From: an uncultured Peptostreptococcaceae bacterium | Lineage (GTDB): Bacteria; Bacillota; Clostridia; Tissierellales; Peptoniphilaceae | Length of the DNA: 64,000 nt | Assembly: GCA_947283485.1 (NCBI GenBank) | Contig: CAMYOU010000003.1 | Span: 15,184-79,183, forward strand | Direction of reading: 5' to 3' | Shown here: piece after piece, positions 1-9,045 of the stretch | How the letters are laid out: every line of letters begins with the position of its first letter | How positions within the stretch are numbered: the first letter of the stretch is position 1 | The notes under the pieces: model-generated | The model's database searches: none | Told to the model about the DNA's origin: nothing | What the model saw: only the letters and a program-made list of their open reading frames with translations | Program-made: the position numbers and the translations under genes

Positions 1-136
1 AAATTCAATCAAATGTTTGTTAATAAACATCTATTCCCCTCAATTCGTGATTTTTAGCTACACCATTTTCACTCTTATTAGCCAGCGTGTATCCGGTGTC
101 CGGAGAACTTGAACGGTATTTCAAAATTTATTAGCA

Positions 137-301
137 TTAGCTAACTTTGGCGCATCGTATCATTTTTCTTTTTTTGATTCTACTCCATAAACATAGTGTC
201 GCTGTCAAAAACATGATTTTACGCTTGACCATGCATATAGGATGGCATCGCTCTAACAAATCCAAAGATTCCTGCCTCGTCATGCGAACCTCTCCAATCA
301 T
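137..301 (-). CDS. Hypothetical 54-residue ORF, possibly a gene remnant
   Basis: Seen: an ATG at 301 lies 5 bases after a GGAGG site and opens a short basic ORF ending at 137. The peptide has a hydrophobic stretch in the middle and many Lys/Arg at the end. I do not recognise the family. The surrounding DNA (1-1000) is much richer in A+T than the chromosome further right. The ribosome site argues for a real or recently real gene; the lack of any domain and the low complexity argue against. It could be the decayed end of a mobile or toxin-antitoxin gene, but nothing proves this. Confidence 0.25.
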   Translation of the reverse strand: MIGEVRMTRQESLDLLERCHPICMVKRKIMFLTATLCLWSRIKKRKMIRCAKVS

Positions 302-421
302 TTTTTCCTCCGTCGAATAAGCACTTCTATTCCTCGATCCGCACCCCGACATTCTCTTTTCTCTCCGGTGTGCGTTTGTAGTAGTTCCGCAGGGGGATAC
401 GAGCCGGATTCCTGCGACAAC

Positions 422-458
422 AAAAAAGACGTCTTACACTATGAAGACGTCTTTTTTT
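422..458. terminator. Bidirectional intrinsic terminator
   Basis: Two AAGACGTCTT arms (426-435 and 444-453) flank a short loop, with six A on the left and seven T on the right. It can end minus-strand transcripts from the small lipoprotein gene at 553-885 and any plus-strand transcript arriving from the left. Confidence 0.6.
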
Positions 459-552
459 CTTGAATTATTATCTAAGTGCAACAAAAAACGATTCACCGTT
501 TTCCGGTACTATGAAGTCGGCGAAAACCAATCTACCGGGAGGAATGAAAAAA

Positions 553-885
553 CTATTGATCAATCATTTTTTCATAAATTTCCTTTATCTCCTTTGCAAG
601 TTCCGCATATCCTTGATCACTTCTTGAAGTTGATCCTTGGATAAGGAGATCAAAATCTTTTTTGACATACTCTGCCAATTCTTTTTCTGTAAGTACTTCT
701 TTCAAATGGCTATCTACTTTTAAACCATTTTCCTTAAATACCTTAAACAAATCTTCCGCTTTCATTGTTTCAAGCTGTTCTTTGTTGTACCTGATGTCAT
801 GATTCCTACAACCAGTACTCAAGACTATTCCGAAACAGAAGATACCAATCAGAACTGCACAAACAATACGCTTAGCATTATTCAT
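553..885 (-). CDS. Small secreted lipoprotein, 110 aa, unknown function
   Basis: Seen: the N-terminus has two basic residues, a hydrophobic stretch of about 17 residues and a lipobox LSTGC with Cys at about residue 26, so the product should be lipid-anchored outside the membrane. The mature part (about 85 residues) is strongly charged, helical in character, and rich in Lys and Glu. An AGGAGG ribosome site lies 7 bases before the ATG. The gene stands alone, with a bidirectional terminator downstream. Its AT-rich composition differs from the core genes beyond 2.2 kb and suggests acquisition. I recognise no domain. Confidence 0.6.
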   Translation of the reverse strand: MNNAKRIVCAVLIGIFCFGIVLSTGCRNHDIRYNKEQLETMKAEDLFKVFKENGLKVDSHLKEVLTEKELAEYVKKDFDLLIQGSTSRSDQGYAELAKEIKEIYEKMIDQ

Positions 886-1118
886 ATTAACCTCCTACAC
901 TTTAATCGATCAACACGATTTTAAGCAAAACCATCACCGTTTTTATATCTTTCATGTCTGAACCGAAAAACGCCCTATGAAGTTTATCATTCCCTTGAGT
1001 TGCACTTGACTTGACAATTCAAGCTTGATGAATGGAATCGTTCGTGTCTCTTACCGCATATCTTTTGATCCGATCGTCAACTTTCCTGGAGAGCAATCCG
1101 TCGTATGCGTCTATTCCG

Positions 1119-2201
1119 TCATTCTTCCAAATCTTTCGTATGATCCTCAAGTTCTAAAAACTTGTCAAAATCACTTTTGTACAGTCTATCCTGTGTCATT
1201 CTGTATTTCTCAAATTCGCTCTCTGCGTGTTTTTTCGCAAGAGCTTGAGAGACTTTCCCCGCATCTTGTAGGATTTCTTTATCCCACAATTGTAAGAATC
1301 CATTGAGCCTTTTCTCCCAATCTTCCATCGTCATCGGGATCTGTCTTTCGGCTTGCAGTTCTGCCATGTCCAAGTAAGATGAAACGATTCTTTGCATTTG
1401 ATGCAACTCTTCTTCGCTCAAATAGTTTTTTGCAATGACAACGTCGTATTTGTGGATTTTTGAATCCGGTGAGCCATCCCAAGTGGTGAGTCCCATATTT
1501 TTATTTTCGTGATTGGCTCTATCGATAATGAGTTCCGCCGCGGTTTTCCCATGAATGGCGTAGTGTAATTTGTTCTGAATTGCCGCAAAAAATCTTTTGG
1601 TTGACTTTGCGGACGGATCGTAATCCAAAGACGTGGCATAGATATCCGTGATTTTTTGATAGAATCTTCTTTCCGACAAACGTATTTCACGGATTTTTAC
1701 GAGTAATTTCTCAAAATAATCCTTGGTCAGCTTGGTGCCGGAATTCTTTAATCGTTCATCATCCATTGCCCAGCCTTGGATGGTAAAGTCTTTTACAATT
1801 TGGTTTGCCCATTTTCTAAATTGAACGGCGCGTTCGTTGTCGACCTTAAAGCCTACTGCAATCACAGCTTGCAGATTATAGTGTTTTATTTCTCTGGAAA
1901 CATTTCTGGAACCTTCTTTTTGAACTATTAAGAAATTCTTAATCGTTGCTTCTTCTTGTAATTCCGCGTCATCAAATATTTTTTTGAGATGCTGATTGAT
2001 TGCCGAAACACTGACATCATAAAGAGCCGCCATCATCTTTTGGGTGAGCCAAAGATTTTCATCTTCATATCTCATTTCGATGACTTCTCTATCATCGCCG
2101 TGCGCTGCCACAAAGGTCAAGTATTCGGCAGCAGATGATCGGATTTGTATTTCTTTTTGATTTTGCATTTTGATTTTGTGTTCATCCATTGTTTTACGCA
2201 T
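1119..2201 (-). CDS. RhuM-family protein (virulence RhuM / Fic-associated DNA-binding type)
   Basis: Family knowledge: RhuM proteins (first named in Salmonella pathogenicity island 3) are soluble cytoplasmic proteins of about 330-360 residues, scattered on mobile and defence islands and often near restriction-modification genes. Their biochemical role is unsettled. Seen: 360 residues; the N-terminal third holds the typical segment in which an acidic ENLWLTQ block leads to a helix-turn-helix-like LYDVSVSAINQHLKK, followed by a SREIKHYNLQAVIAVGFKV block near residue 105 that is diagnostic of the family. The middle is basic and the C-terminal third is helical. I chose ATG 2201 over the in-frame GTG at 2204 because GGGAGG then sits 5 bases upstream. 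No partner gene is adjacent; a decayed methylase fragment lies far away at 41.6 kb. Confidence 0.8.
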   Translation of the reverse strand: MRKTMDEHKIKMQNQKEIQIRSSAAEYLTFVAAHGDDREVIEMRYEDENLWLTQKMMAALYDVSVSAINQHLKKIFDDAELQEEATIKNFLIVQKEGSRNVSREIKHYNLQAVIAVGFKVDNERAVQFRKWANQIVKDFTIQGWAMDDERLKNSGTKLTKDYFEKLLVKIREIRLSERRFYQKITDIYATSLDYDPSAKSTKRFFAAIQNKLHYAIHGKTAAELIIDRANHENKNMGLTTWDGSPDSKIHKYDVVIAKNYLSEEELHQMQRIVSSYLDMAELQAERQIPMTMEDWEKRLNGFLQLWDKEILQDAGKVSQALAKKHAESEFEKYRMTQDRLYKSDFDKFLELEDHTKDLEE

Positions 2202-2239
2202 CACAGCCTCCCGAGATCTATTTTATTCCGGCCTTTCGT

Positions 2240-2809
2240 TCACGGAAATTGGGGGTGATGGGTGGTGGCGAGGGCGAGATAGATTGGATCTTTGAAGAAT
2301 CGTCCCGTCTCGAGAAAAGTGCTGCCGGTCGTGACATAGTCGTCGAGGATGAGGACGCGTCCCTCGATGTCCATCACTTTCTGAAACGCGCCGACGAGAT
2401 TGATCTTGCGTTCCGCGTGGGTAAGTCCGCGTTGGAGGGGGACGAGTCGGGTCTTCTTCAGTGCTTCGACGACGGGCACACCGGTTCGTTCGGAGAGTCT
2501 CAGGGCAAGTTCGTGTACGGTGTCGAAAGTGCGTTCGCGTTTTTCGCGTGCGTGGATGGGGATGGGGACGATCGCGTCAAAGGTGAGTCCCGCTTGCTTG
2601 ATTTTTTCTTCAAGGAGCACGGCGAAGACGGGATCGAGTCGGTCTTTCCCGGATTTGTATCGCGCGTAGAGTTCGGAGAAATAGGAGTCGGCGAAGACGG
2701 CGACGTGGGCGGTAAAGCCCGGCATGTGCACGGGTTCTTTGATTCGTACGACTTTTTTTAGAATTTCGTCAGAAATTTCGTTGATGTTGTCTTTTTGGTC
2801 GTAGGGCAT
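2240..2809 (-). CDS. comF: ComF-like phosphoribosyltransferase, short form
   Basis: ComF proteins are phosphoribosyltransferase-fold proteins needed for transformation in several bacteria, linked to the processing of incoming single-stranded DNA. Seen: 189 residues ending in a PRPP-binding loop, VLILDDYVTTGST, at about residues 152-164, preceded by an AIVPIPIH strand and a LVPLQRGLTHAER segment typical of ComF. The four-Cys zinc ribbon that begins classic ComFC (about 230 residues) is absent. The start overlaps the end of recD2 by 41 bases and has AAAGGAG 5 bases upstream, so the two genes are translationally linked. Pairing with a RecD2 helicase supports a DNA-handling role. Confidence 0.8.
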   Translation of the reverse strand: MPYDQKDNINEISDEILKKVVRIKEPVHMPGFTAHVAVFADSYFSELYARYKSGKDRLDPVFAVLLEEKIKQAGLTFDAIVPIPIHAREKRERTFDTVHELALRLSERTGVPVVEALKKTRLVPLQRGLTHAERKINLVGAFQKVMDIEGRVLILDDYVTTGSTFLETGRFFKDPIYLALATTHHPQFP

Positions 2810-4994
2810 GGAGTCTCCTTTCTCGTCTTAGGACGGTTTCGTAACGTTCGGCGAGTCCGGAGTAGCGGATGCCGATGCGGGTGTTCGCCACGGTGCGGGC
2901 GATGATTTCGTCGCTTCCCATGAGGATGACGAGTTTTCGCGCACGGGTGATGGCGGTGTAGAGTAAATTCTTCGTATAGAGTAGATCGTTGTACGCGCCC
3001 ATGACAACGATGACGGCGGGAAATTCCGATCCCTGCGCCTTGTGGACGGTGGACGCGTACGAGAGATCGAGGTTCTCGAGTCTCTTGTTTTCAAGTTCTG
3101 CGAGTGCGCCGTCAAAATCGACGAGGAGGCTCTTCGTCTCGGTGTCTACATAGGTCACGATGCCGATTTCGCCGTTCATGACGCCGCTGCCCTCTTCCCC
3201 GTCTTTCGTCCACTCGATGTCGTAGTCGTTCTTCGTCTGCATGACTTTGTCGCCGACGCGAAACGTGCGGTTGAGATGGCGCAGTTCCGTTCCTCTCGCG
3301 GGGTTCAATGCATTTTGTAGCGATTCGTTGAGATTTGCGACGCCGAGCGCGCCTTTCTTGGCGGGGGCGAGGACTTGGATGTCCGTGACGGGGTCAAAGC
3401 CGTAGGCCTTGGGGAGTCTTTCTTTTACGAGTGCGGCAACGGTCTCGAGGATTTTCTCGGAGTTCGCGGTGCGATAGTGAAAAAAATCTCCGTTCTCTCG
3501 GTTCGCGACGGGGAGTTTCCCCGCATTGACGCGGTGGGCGGAGAGGATGATGTCGGAGTCGCGTCCTTGTCTAAAGATTTCGTGGAGATGACGATAGGGA
3601 ATGCCGGCATTGATGAGATCGGCGAGGACATTGCCCGCGCCGACGGCGGGGAGTTGATCCGCGTCGCCGACGAAGATGAGTTTCGTCGCGGGGGTAAGTG
3701 CGCGCAAAAGCTTGTCCGCGAGCATGAGATCGAGCATGCTCGTTTCATCGACGATGAGCGTGTCGACGTCGATGGGGTTCTTGGCGTCGTGCTCGGGTTT
3801 TTCACCGGGTCGGATGCCGATGAGTCGGTGGAGGGTCGAGGCGTCGCGTCCGGTCGCTTCGGCGAGCCTTTTGGCGGCGCGTCCCGTGGGTGCGGCGAGG
3901 AGCACGGTCTTTCCGAGGCTCTCCTCGTATTCGGTCACGAGTTTCGTGATCGTGGTCTTGCCCGTACCGGGTCCGCCCGTGAGGATGAATACGCGCGCCT
4001 TGACGCTCTCGATGAGGGCGTCCTTTTGCCCGTCGGAAAAAGTGATCTCGTGATCCGCTTCGTAGCGTTCGAGATAGCGTGCCATCCATTCGCCGTCCTC
4101 CGCCGCGCCCTCGAGCATACGGGAGAGTTTCTGCGCGACATAGTTCTCCGCGCGGAGCATTTCCCGCGCATAGACGCGCACTTCGTTCGGATACGGGCGC
4201 ACCATGCGGATCCGCCCTTCAAAAATCGCGTGATAGAGGACTTCACGGACTTCCTTGCGTTCGGTGTCCGTGAGGGACATGACCCGCGCGGTGAGATTCT
4301 CGACGGGGAGATACGTGTGTCCCTCGAGTTCCCGCGCTTCGAGGAGCGCATAGTCGATCGCCGCGCCGATGCGGGCGGGACTGTTGTGCGGCAAGCCCGC
4401 TTTCATCGCGATGGCGTCTGCCTTGCGAAAGCCGATGCCGTCGATGTCGCGCACGAGTCGGTATGGATTCTCGGTGAGCACCGCGACGGTGTCCTCGCGA
4501 TAGCAGTTTAGGATCTTCCTTGCCTGTTGGAGCGTGATGCCGAAGTCCGCGAGTGCCAGGAGATGATCGCGCATATCGCTCTCCTCCTCGACACTGTCTT
4601 TAATCTTCTCGAGCGTTTTTCTGCCGATGCCGGGCACTTCTAAGAGTCTCTCGATGTGATGATCCATGATCTCGAGCGTCTCCTCGCCGAAATGTCTCAC
4701 GATCCGTGATGCCATCACCTCGCCGATGCCTCGATAGACCCCCGACGCGAGAAAATGCTCGATCGCCTCGGGCGTCGTCGGTTCTTTCGCCTCGATGGAC
4801 GTAAAGGCGAACTGTTCGCCGAAACGCTCGTGAAAGACGAGTTCACCCGTGAGCGCGACGTCCATGCCCTCGGACACGACAAAAGCCGTCCCGACCGCGA
4901 TGATCGGACCGTCCTCGGTCTCGAGCATGAGCACGGAATAGCCGTTCTCCTCGTTGTGAAATCGAATTTGTCGGATCGTGCCGCGAATATCCAT
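2769..4994 (-). CDS. recD2: RecD2 ATP-dependent 5'-3' DNA helicase
   Basis: RecD2 is an SF1B helicase of bacteria that lack RecBCD and acts in replication-fork and mismatch-linked repair. Seen: 741 residues. An N-terminal OB-like part is followed by a helix-hairpin-helix region (around residues 80-200, with RGIGEVMASRIV and VPGIGRKTLEKI), then a Walker A GGPGTGKTT near residue 340, a Walker B region VDETSMLD near residue 413, and C-terminal helicase motifs including STVHKAQGSEF and YTAITRARK. Length matches the family. I moved the start to ATG 4994 because GGAGG lies 5 bases before it; the longer in-frame ATG at 5024 lacks a site. It overlaps comF downstream. Confidence 0.95.
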   Translation of the reverse strand: MDIRGTIRQIRFHNEENGYSVLMLETEDGPIIAVGTAFVVSEGMDVALTGELVFHERFGEQFAFTSIEAKEPTTPEAIEHFLASGVYRGIGEVMASRIVRHFGEETLEIMDHHIERLLEVPGIGRKTLEKIKDSVEEESDMRDHLLALADFGITLQQARKILNCYREDTVAVLTENPYRLVRDIDGIGFRKADAIAMKAGLPHNSPARIGAAIDYALLEARELEGHTYLPVENLTARVMSLTDTERKEVREVLYHAIFEGRIRMVRPYPNEVRVYAREMLRAENYVAQKLSRMLEGAAEDGEWMARYLERYEADHEITFSDGQKDALIESVKARVFILTGGPGTGKTTITKLVTEYEESLGKTVLLAAPTGRAAKRLAEATGRDASTLHRLIGIRPGEKPEHDAKNPIDVDTLIVDETSMLDLMLADKLLRALTPATKLIFVGDADQLPAVGAGNVLADLINAGIPYRHLHEIFRQGRDSDIILSAHRVNAGKLPVANRENGDFFHYRTANSEKILETVAALVKERLPKAYGFDPVTDIQVLAPAKKGALGVANLNESLQNALNPARGTELRHLNRTFRVGDKVMQTKNDYDIEWTKDGEEGSGVMNGEIGIVTYVDTETKSLLVDFDGALAELENKRLENLDLSYASTVHKAQGSEFPAVIVVMGAYNDLLYTKNLLYTAITRARKLVILMGSDEIIARTVANTRIGIRYSGLAERYETVLRRERRLHALRPKRQHQRNF

Positions 4995-5069
4995 CTCCGC
5001 CTCCGGCTTTCTAAAAACGTTCAAAAATCTGAAAAAGTTGTGGAAAAATTTTAGAATCTCATGCGAACA

Positions 5070-6068
5070 TTAGAAAAATTTACGCAGTGCGTGATCTTCG
5101 GTGAAATTTTTGAGATTGTAGAGGACGAGGACGTCGCCCGTGAGCGTCACTTTCGTCCGCAGATAGCGCGGATCGTAGACTTCGATCGTCTCGTAATGCG
5201 CCGCAAGATACGGCAAGATTGCGTTCGCAAAACTGTCCTTCACGACTGTGAGCGTGCCTTTGCCCGCGCCGTGAATCGTAAGATGCCCGTGATTCCCCGA
5301 GAGATAGACCGCATATTTGTCGCGATGCGCGAGTTTCGTAAGATCGAGTCCGTCCACAGGTCCCTCGTCATCGTAGTCCACGCGCGTCCCCGCGGGGAAA
5401 CGCACATAGGAGAAATCTTCGCCGTGCGACGGCAGTCCGGATTGCGCCTCGAGACTCCCGTGAAAATCCGGAATCGTGGTCTCGTCGTAGCGTGCGACCG
5501 GGGTGAGGTCTTTCTCTTTGCAATAGGCGAGATACGCCGCATACGCGCCCTCGCTCGTAAGATGGTGATCGGTGTCGTAATAGGGTTTCTTCGCGCGAGA
5601 GAGTGCCGGCACGACGTCGATCGTCGGGAGTTTCCGGAGTGCCGCGCGTTCATCGGGGACTCCCGTCCGCGCCGCTCCGTCCCAAAAAGTCGCTTTGGTG
5701 GGAAGAATCATGAGCGTCGCGACGGGTCGAATCCGTTCGGCGAACGAGAAAGTATCCTCTGCAAGTGCAAAGCGTTGATAATAGACGCCGTCATCGACGA
5801 TCGTATCGTGAAATTCCCTCACGCCGAGCGCGTAGAGAAGATTTGCCCGCAGACCGACGAAGGTCGAGCGCGCGGGGAATTGATCCGAGAGATACCGCTC
5901 GAGTTCGTCCATATAGCGTCCGGAGAAGACCGACGACGCCGTAAGTTCCGGGCGCGCCGCGAGCGGTCTGTTCTCGACCTCCGAGAACATTGCGTCCGGA
6001 ACGATCGCGTGGACGATCGGCATCGCGAAGAGGAGCACCAAGAAAAAGACTGCCAGTTGTTTTTTCAT
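5070..6068 (-). CDS. DHHW-family exported protein (AlgX/AlgJ-like O-acetylation partner)
   Basis: Seen: 332 residues with one N-terminal hydrophobic segment (residues 4-20, signal anchor), then a soluble extracytoplasmic domain. The DHHW-type catalytic patch appears as DTDHHLTSEGAYAAY near residue 165, followed by a distant Ser-rich GNHGHL block. Family knowledge: such SGNH-like proteins work with MBOAT acyltransferases to move acetyl groups onto exopolysaccharide, teichoic acid or peptidoglycan. The gene is last in a four-gene operon, 9 bases after the MBOAT gene, with AGGAGGGG before its ATG. The acceptor polymer cannot be told from sequence. Confidence 0.85.
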   Translation of the reverse strand: MKKQLAVFFLVLLFAMPIVHAIVPDAMFSEVENRPLAARPELTASSVFSGRYMDELERYLSDQFPARSTFVGLRANLLYALGVREFHDTIVDDGVYYQRFALAEDTFSFAERIRPVATLMILPTKATFWDGAARTGVPDERAALRKLPTIDVVPALSRAKKPYYDTDHHLTSEGAYAAYLAYCKEKDLTPVARYDETTIPDFHGSLEAQSGLPSHGEDFSYVRFPAGTRVDYDDEGPVDGLDLTKLAHRDKYAVYLSGNHGHLTIHGAGKGTLTVVKDSFANAILPYLAAHYETIEVYDPRYLRTKVTLTGDVLVLYNLKNFTEDHALRKFF

Positions 6069-6077
6069 GTCCCCTCC

Positions 6078-7448
6078 TTAGAATCTGAAATACAAGAACG
6101 GATTGTACGTCTCGTTGACGAGAAAGATCATCGAGAGAAGAAAGAGCACCGCCGGCACGAGAAAACCCGTGACCGCGCATTTCTCTTTTGCCCGTTCGTA
6201 GAGCCGCCTCGGTAAATCGGTCGCAAAGACCGCCCCGATGAGGAGAAAGAGAAGCACGTTATAGACGCGAAAGAGATCGCCCGCCGCCATCGGCACGCGA
6301 CCAAAGAGCGTGCGAAAGAACGCGCCGAGGCTCTTAAGATCCGTGCGTTCGAAGATCCCCCAGCCCACGACGACGAGAAAGAGCGTGTAGACGCGCCCGA
6401 AAATTCTGTGCCGCTCGAGAAAGCCTTTGAGAAACTGCTTCTCGAGATAGAGGATTGCGCCGTAATAGAGCCCCCACAGGGCAAAATTCCAGCTCGCACC
6501 GTGCCACAGACCCGTGAGAAACCACACGACGAAGAGATTTACGGCAAAACGACCCGCGCCGACGCGATTGCCGCCGAGCGGGATGTAGACATACTCGCGA
6601 AACCACGTGCCGAGCGAGATATGCCAACGCCGCCAAAATTCCGTGACACTCCGCGAGAGATAGGGATAGTCGAAGTTCTTCATAAAATGAAAGCCGAACA
6701 TCTTCCCGAGACCGATCGCCATGTCCGAATAGCCCGAGAAGTCAAAATAAATCTGGAGGGAAAATGCAAGGGTGCCGACCCACAAAAGAAAAGTCGACGG
6801 ACTTTCCATGGCGTTTACACCGTTCCAAAACGCGCCGATCGTGTTCGCGAGGAGCATTTTTTTCGCAAAGCCGAAGATGAAGTCCTCCACGCCCTCCCCG
6901 AAGAGCGATAGGCTCTCCGTGCGCGTCTCCATCTCGATCGCGATGTCGTGATAACGCACGATGGGACCCGCGACGAGCTGCGGAAACATCGTGACATACG
7001 TCGCGAACGGAAGAAAACGCGGTTGGTATTCCACATCGCGACGGTAGACATCAATCGTGTATGAGAGCGTCTGGAATGTATAGAACGAGATGCCGAGCGG
7101 AAGCGCGATCGTGACCGCAGGCAGTCCGAGTCCAAGTGCATTTGCGTTCTCCACGAAGAAACCCGCGTACTTAAAAAACCCGAGTACGCCGAGATCGAAG
7201 ATCGTCGTGAGGATGAGGATCCGTTTGCGCGCGCGTTCCTCCTTTGCCCGCGCCATCGCGATCCCCGAGACATATCCGACCGCAACGGTTACCAGCATGA
7301 GGATGATGTACTTGGGTTCTCCCCAGCCGTAAAAAATGAGACTCGAAAAAAAGAGGACGACATTGCGCCCCCTTTTTGGAAACAAATGATACGCGAGGAT
7401 CACCGCCGGCAGGAAAAATAAGATGAATACCGGACCGGAAAAGACCAT
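6078..7448 (-). CDS. MBOAT-family membrane O-acyltransferase (AlgI/DltB/PatA-like)
   Basis: Seen: 456 residues with about ten hydrophobic segments, and the MBOAT core containing GGNRVGAGR and the catalytic-His region LTGLWHGASWNF in the second half. It also carries the conserved RYHDI and YFDFSGYSDMAIGLGKMFG blocks. Role: these integral membrane enzymes pass an acyl group (usually acetyl) from a cytoplasmic donor across the membrane to an exported carrier such as the DHHW protein encoded next. The neighbours DUF4358, SGNH and DHHW repeat a known Firmicute cluster for envelope polysaccharide acetylation. The start has only a weak ribosome site, and the gene begins 11 bases after the DUF4358 stop, so it is probably coupled. 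Confidence 0.92.
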   Translation of the reverse strand: MVFSGPVFILFFLPAVILAYHLFPKRGRNVVLFFSSLIFYGWGEPKYIILMLVTVAVGYVSGIAMARAKEERARKRILILTTIFDLGVLGFFKYAGFFVENANALGLGLPAVTIALPLGISFYTFQTLSYTIDVYRRDVEYQPRFLPFATYVTMFPQLVAGPIVRYHDIAIEMETRTESLSLFGEGVEDFIFGFAKKMLLANTIGAFWNGVNAMESPSTFLLWVGTLAFSLQIYFDFSGYSDMAIGLGKMFGFHFMKNFDYPYLSRSVTEFWRRWHISLGTWFREYVYIPLGGNRVGAGRFAVNLFVVWFLTGLWHGASWNFALWGLYYGAILYLEKQFLKGFLERHRIFGRVYTLFLVVVGWGIFERTDLKSLGAFFRTLFGRVPMAAGDLFRVYNVLLFLLIGAVFATDLPRRLYERAKEKCAVTGFLVPAVLFLLSMIFLVNETYNPFLYFRF

Positions 7449-7459
7449 CGTCTGCGCCT

Positions 7460-7915
7460 CTAGAGAACGTCGTCGAAGACCGTCGTATCTTCCGCGATGA
7501 CGAGGAGAAGAAGCTTGCCTTCGGTCTTCACGACCGCTTTTTTCACGAGTTCACCCTGCTCGGGAAGATAATTGGAATAGCTCTCCTCGAGGGTCTTTAA
7601 GTGCTTATGGATTGTCTCCTTGAGCGCGTCCATATCTTTCTCATCTTTGACCTCGACGAGTAGGATCTCGTTGACCGAGAGATTCGTCTCGGGACCGTAG
7701 AACGCGAATTTCGCGACAGAATCCGGGTCGAGTTCGACCCAGTGCTTTAAGATCTCGCCGTCTTGTTTGACAAAACGACCCGCATCGAGATGGGTCTTGA
7801 TCTTCTCATGCGCTTCATCAAACGTCTTCGCACTCCCTTTGCCGCCGCAAGCCGCCAGAAAGAGCGCAAAAACCATAAGCGTTGCCATTACCAATAGTTT
7901 GGAGCGATGTTTCAT
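7460..7915 (-). CDS. DUF4358-type lipoprotein of the acetylation operon
   Basis: Seen: from ATG 7915 the 151-residue product begins with a basic n-region, a hydrophobic stretch and the lipobox LAACG (Cys at about residue 23), so it is an outer-face lipoprotein. The mature domain of about 125 residues has the alternating strand-helix pattern of DUF4358, including a helix at MDALKETIHKHLKTLEESY. ATG 7915 overlaps the SGNH stop as ATGA. The 13-residue longer ORF is rejected because its start has no ribosome site. Family knowledge: DUF4358 genes recur with MBOAT, DHHW and GDSL genes; the role is unknown, perhaps a scaffold. Confidence 0.8.
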   Translation of the reverse strand: MKHRSKLLVMATLMVFALFLAACGGKGSAKTFDEAHEKIKTHLDAGRFVKQDGEILKHWVELDPDSVAKFAFYGPETNLSVNEILLVEVKDEKDMDALKETIHKHLKTLEESYSNYLPEQGELVKKAVVKTEGKLLLLVIAEDTTVFDDVL

Positions 7916-8895
7916 TGTGCACCTCCGAGTTTTTTCGTCACAAGTTCGAGCCATAGATCCCCGAACGGAGATTGGAAATGGACGCCGTCCGGCTCGTGAT
8001 ACGACGTCAGATTCTCGATCTCATAGAGATCGATGTATTCAATGCCCTCATCATTCTCCGCGATCCTCTTTGCCGCCTCATTGTACGATCGAATGGTCTC
8101 GTTGTTGAGATTCTGACGGCTTGGATCGTTCGCGGTCTTGCTCTCGTCCACGGGCAAAGTCGAAAAGATATAGAATTTCGCCTCGGGGAGATCCTTCCTG
8201 ATCTTCGAGATGAGGCTCTTGTACGCGTTCTCGTAGCGTTCGACTTCCCATGCGCCGTTTGCTTCGTTCATGCCGAAGAGCATGAAGATGCGTTCGGGTT
8301 GACGTCTGACCACTTCGTCCACGTGATCGAGTGCCGTCTCGAGATTAAGTCCAATCTGTGTGACCGCGGACTGCGCGTAAATGTAGTGATAATAGGGCAG
8401 CTCGTCCATGATGCTGTCGCCGAAGAAGATATCCTTGCGGAAGTATTCCTGATAGGTTCTCCCCGTCGGCGTGAGATCGGACTCGCCGGGTCCCGCAGGA
8501 GTCGCCTCGACGGATGGGGTTCGCGTACCGCCGCGTCTTAGGACCTTGACCGGCGGGTCGAAGAGAATCGACTGTGAGAGATCGCTCGTCGCCGTTTCAC
8601 TCGTGGCAGTCGGCTCCGTCGTCGACGTGCCGCGTTTCTTCCACGCGCGAACGATCACGACGATGAGGATAACGAGGAGGATGAAAAAGAGGATCGTGCG
8701 GCGACGTCTGCGCATGGCGCGAGCACGTCTCGCCCGTGTTTTAGCGGTGTTCGTTCGCCTGCGTCCGCCCTCTGTCCCCTGTAGGGACTGCCGTCTTCGC
8801 TCCGCTCCCGTTTCCCTGCTCGGATTTCTCGAAGGGCGGCGCGATGATGTTTCGGATGTATGGGAAGACCTTCTCGGTCGTCTGTTCTTTTCCAA
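7912..8895 (-). CDS. Membrane-anchored SGNH/GDSL hydrolase with Arg-rich cytoplasmic tail
   Basis: Seen: a TTG start at 8895 lies 8 bases after a perfect AAAGGAG and gives 327 residues. Residues 1-66 are extremely rich in Arg, Ser and Thr; residues about 67-83 form one membrane helix; the rest faces outward. Block I, FFGDSIMDE, is near residue 159 (Ser in GDS), a GMNEANGAW segment supplies the Asn block, and EPDGVHF near the C-terminus supplies the Asp-His pair. This is the first gene of the acetylation operon, reached from an extended -10 promoter at 8976. It probably removes or transfers acetyl groups. The upstream ATG at 8940 was rejected because it lacks a clear site. Confidence 0.85.
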   Translation of the reverse strand: MEKNRRPRRSSHTSETSSRRPSRNPSRETGAERRRQSLQGTEGGRRRTNTAKTRARRARAMRRRRRTILFFILLVILIVVIVRAWKKRGTSTTEPTATSETATSDLSQSILFDPPVKVLRRGGTRTPSVEATPAGPGESDLTPTGRTYQEYFRKDIFFGDSIMDELPYYHYIYAQSAVTQIGLNLETALDHVDEVVRRQPERIFMLFGMNEANGAWEVERYENAYKSLISKIRKDLPEAKFYIFSTLPVDESKTANDPSRQNLNNETIRSYNEAAKRIAENDEGIEYIDLYEIENLTSYHEPDGVHFQSPFGDLWLELVTKKLGGAQ

Positions 8896-8975
8896 GGTCA
8901 AAACTCCTTTATATGTTCCATGGGACATGGATGATGGCATCTTCTCAAGATGACTTATTCGTAGTGACTGCGTCC

Positions 8976-8984
8976 ATTATAACA
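8976..8984 (-). promoter_or_regulatory. Extended -10 promoter for the acetylation operon
   Basis: On the minus strand TGTTATAAT gives a perfect -10 (8981 to 8976) with the TGn extension; no good -35 is seen. It lies about 80 bases upstream of the TTG start at 8895 and is back to back with the dacF promoter. Confidence 0.5.
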
Positions 8985-9045
8985 CAGTTTTCTTTCCGTA
9001 CGCACCCAGGTCGCACCTACACATGACGATTTTTCGCGCAGGAAA

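Noticed and set aside
3375..4511. Long plus-strand ORF opposite recD2
   Set aside because: Antisense shadow caused by GC-biased third positions of recD2; acidic-biased composition, no ribosome site, no domain.
5061..6215. 384-codon plus-strand ORF opposite the DHHW gene
   Set aside because: Antisense shadow: Arg-rich low-quality composition, and the minus-strand gene has signal segment, motif and ribosome site.
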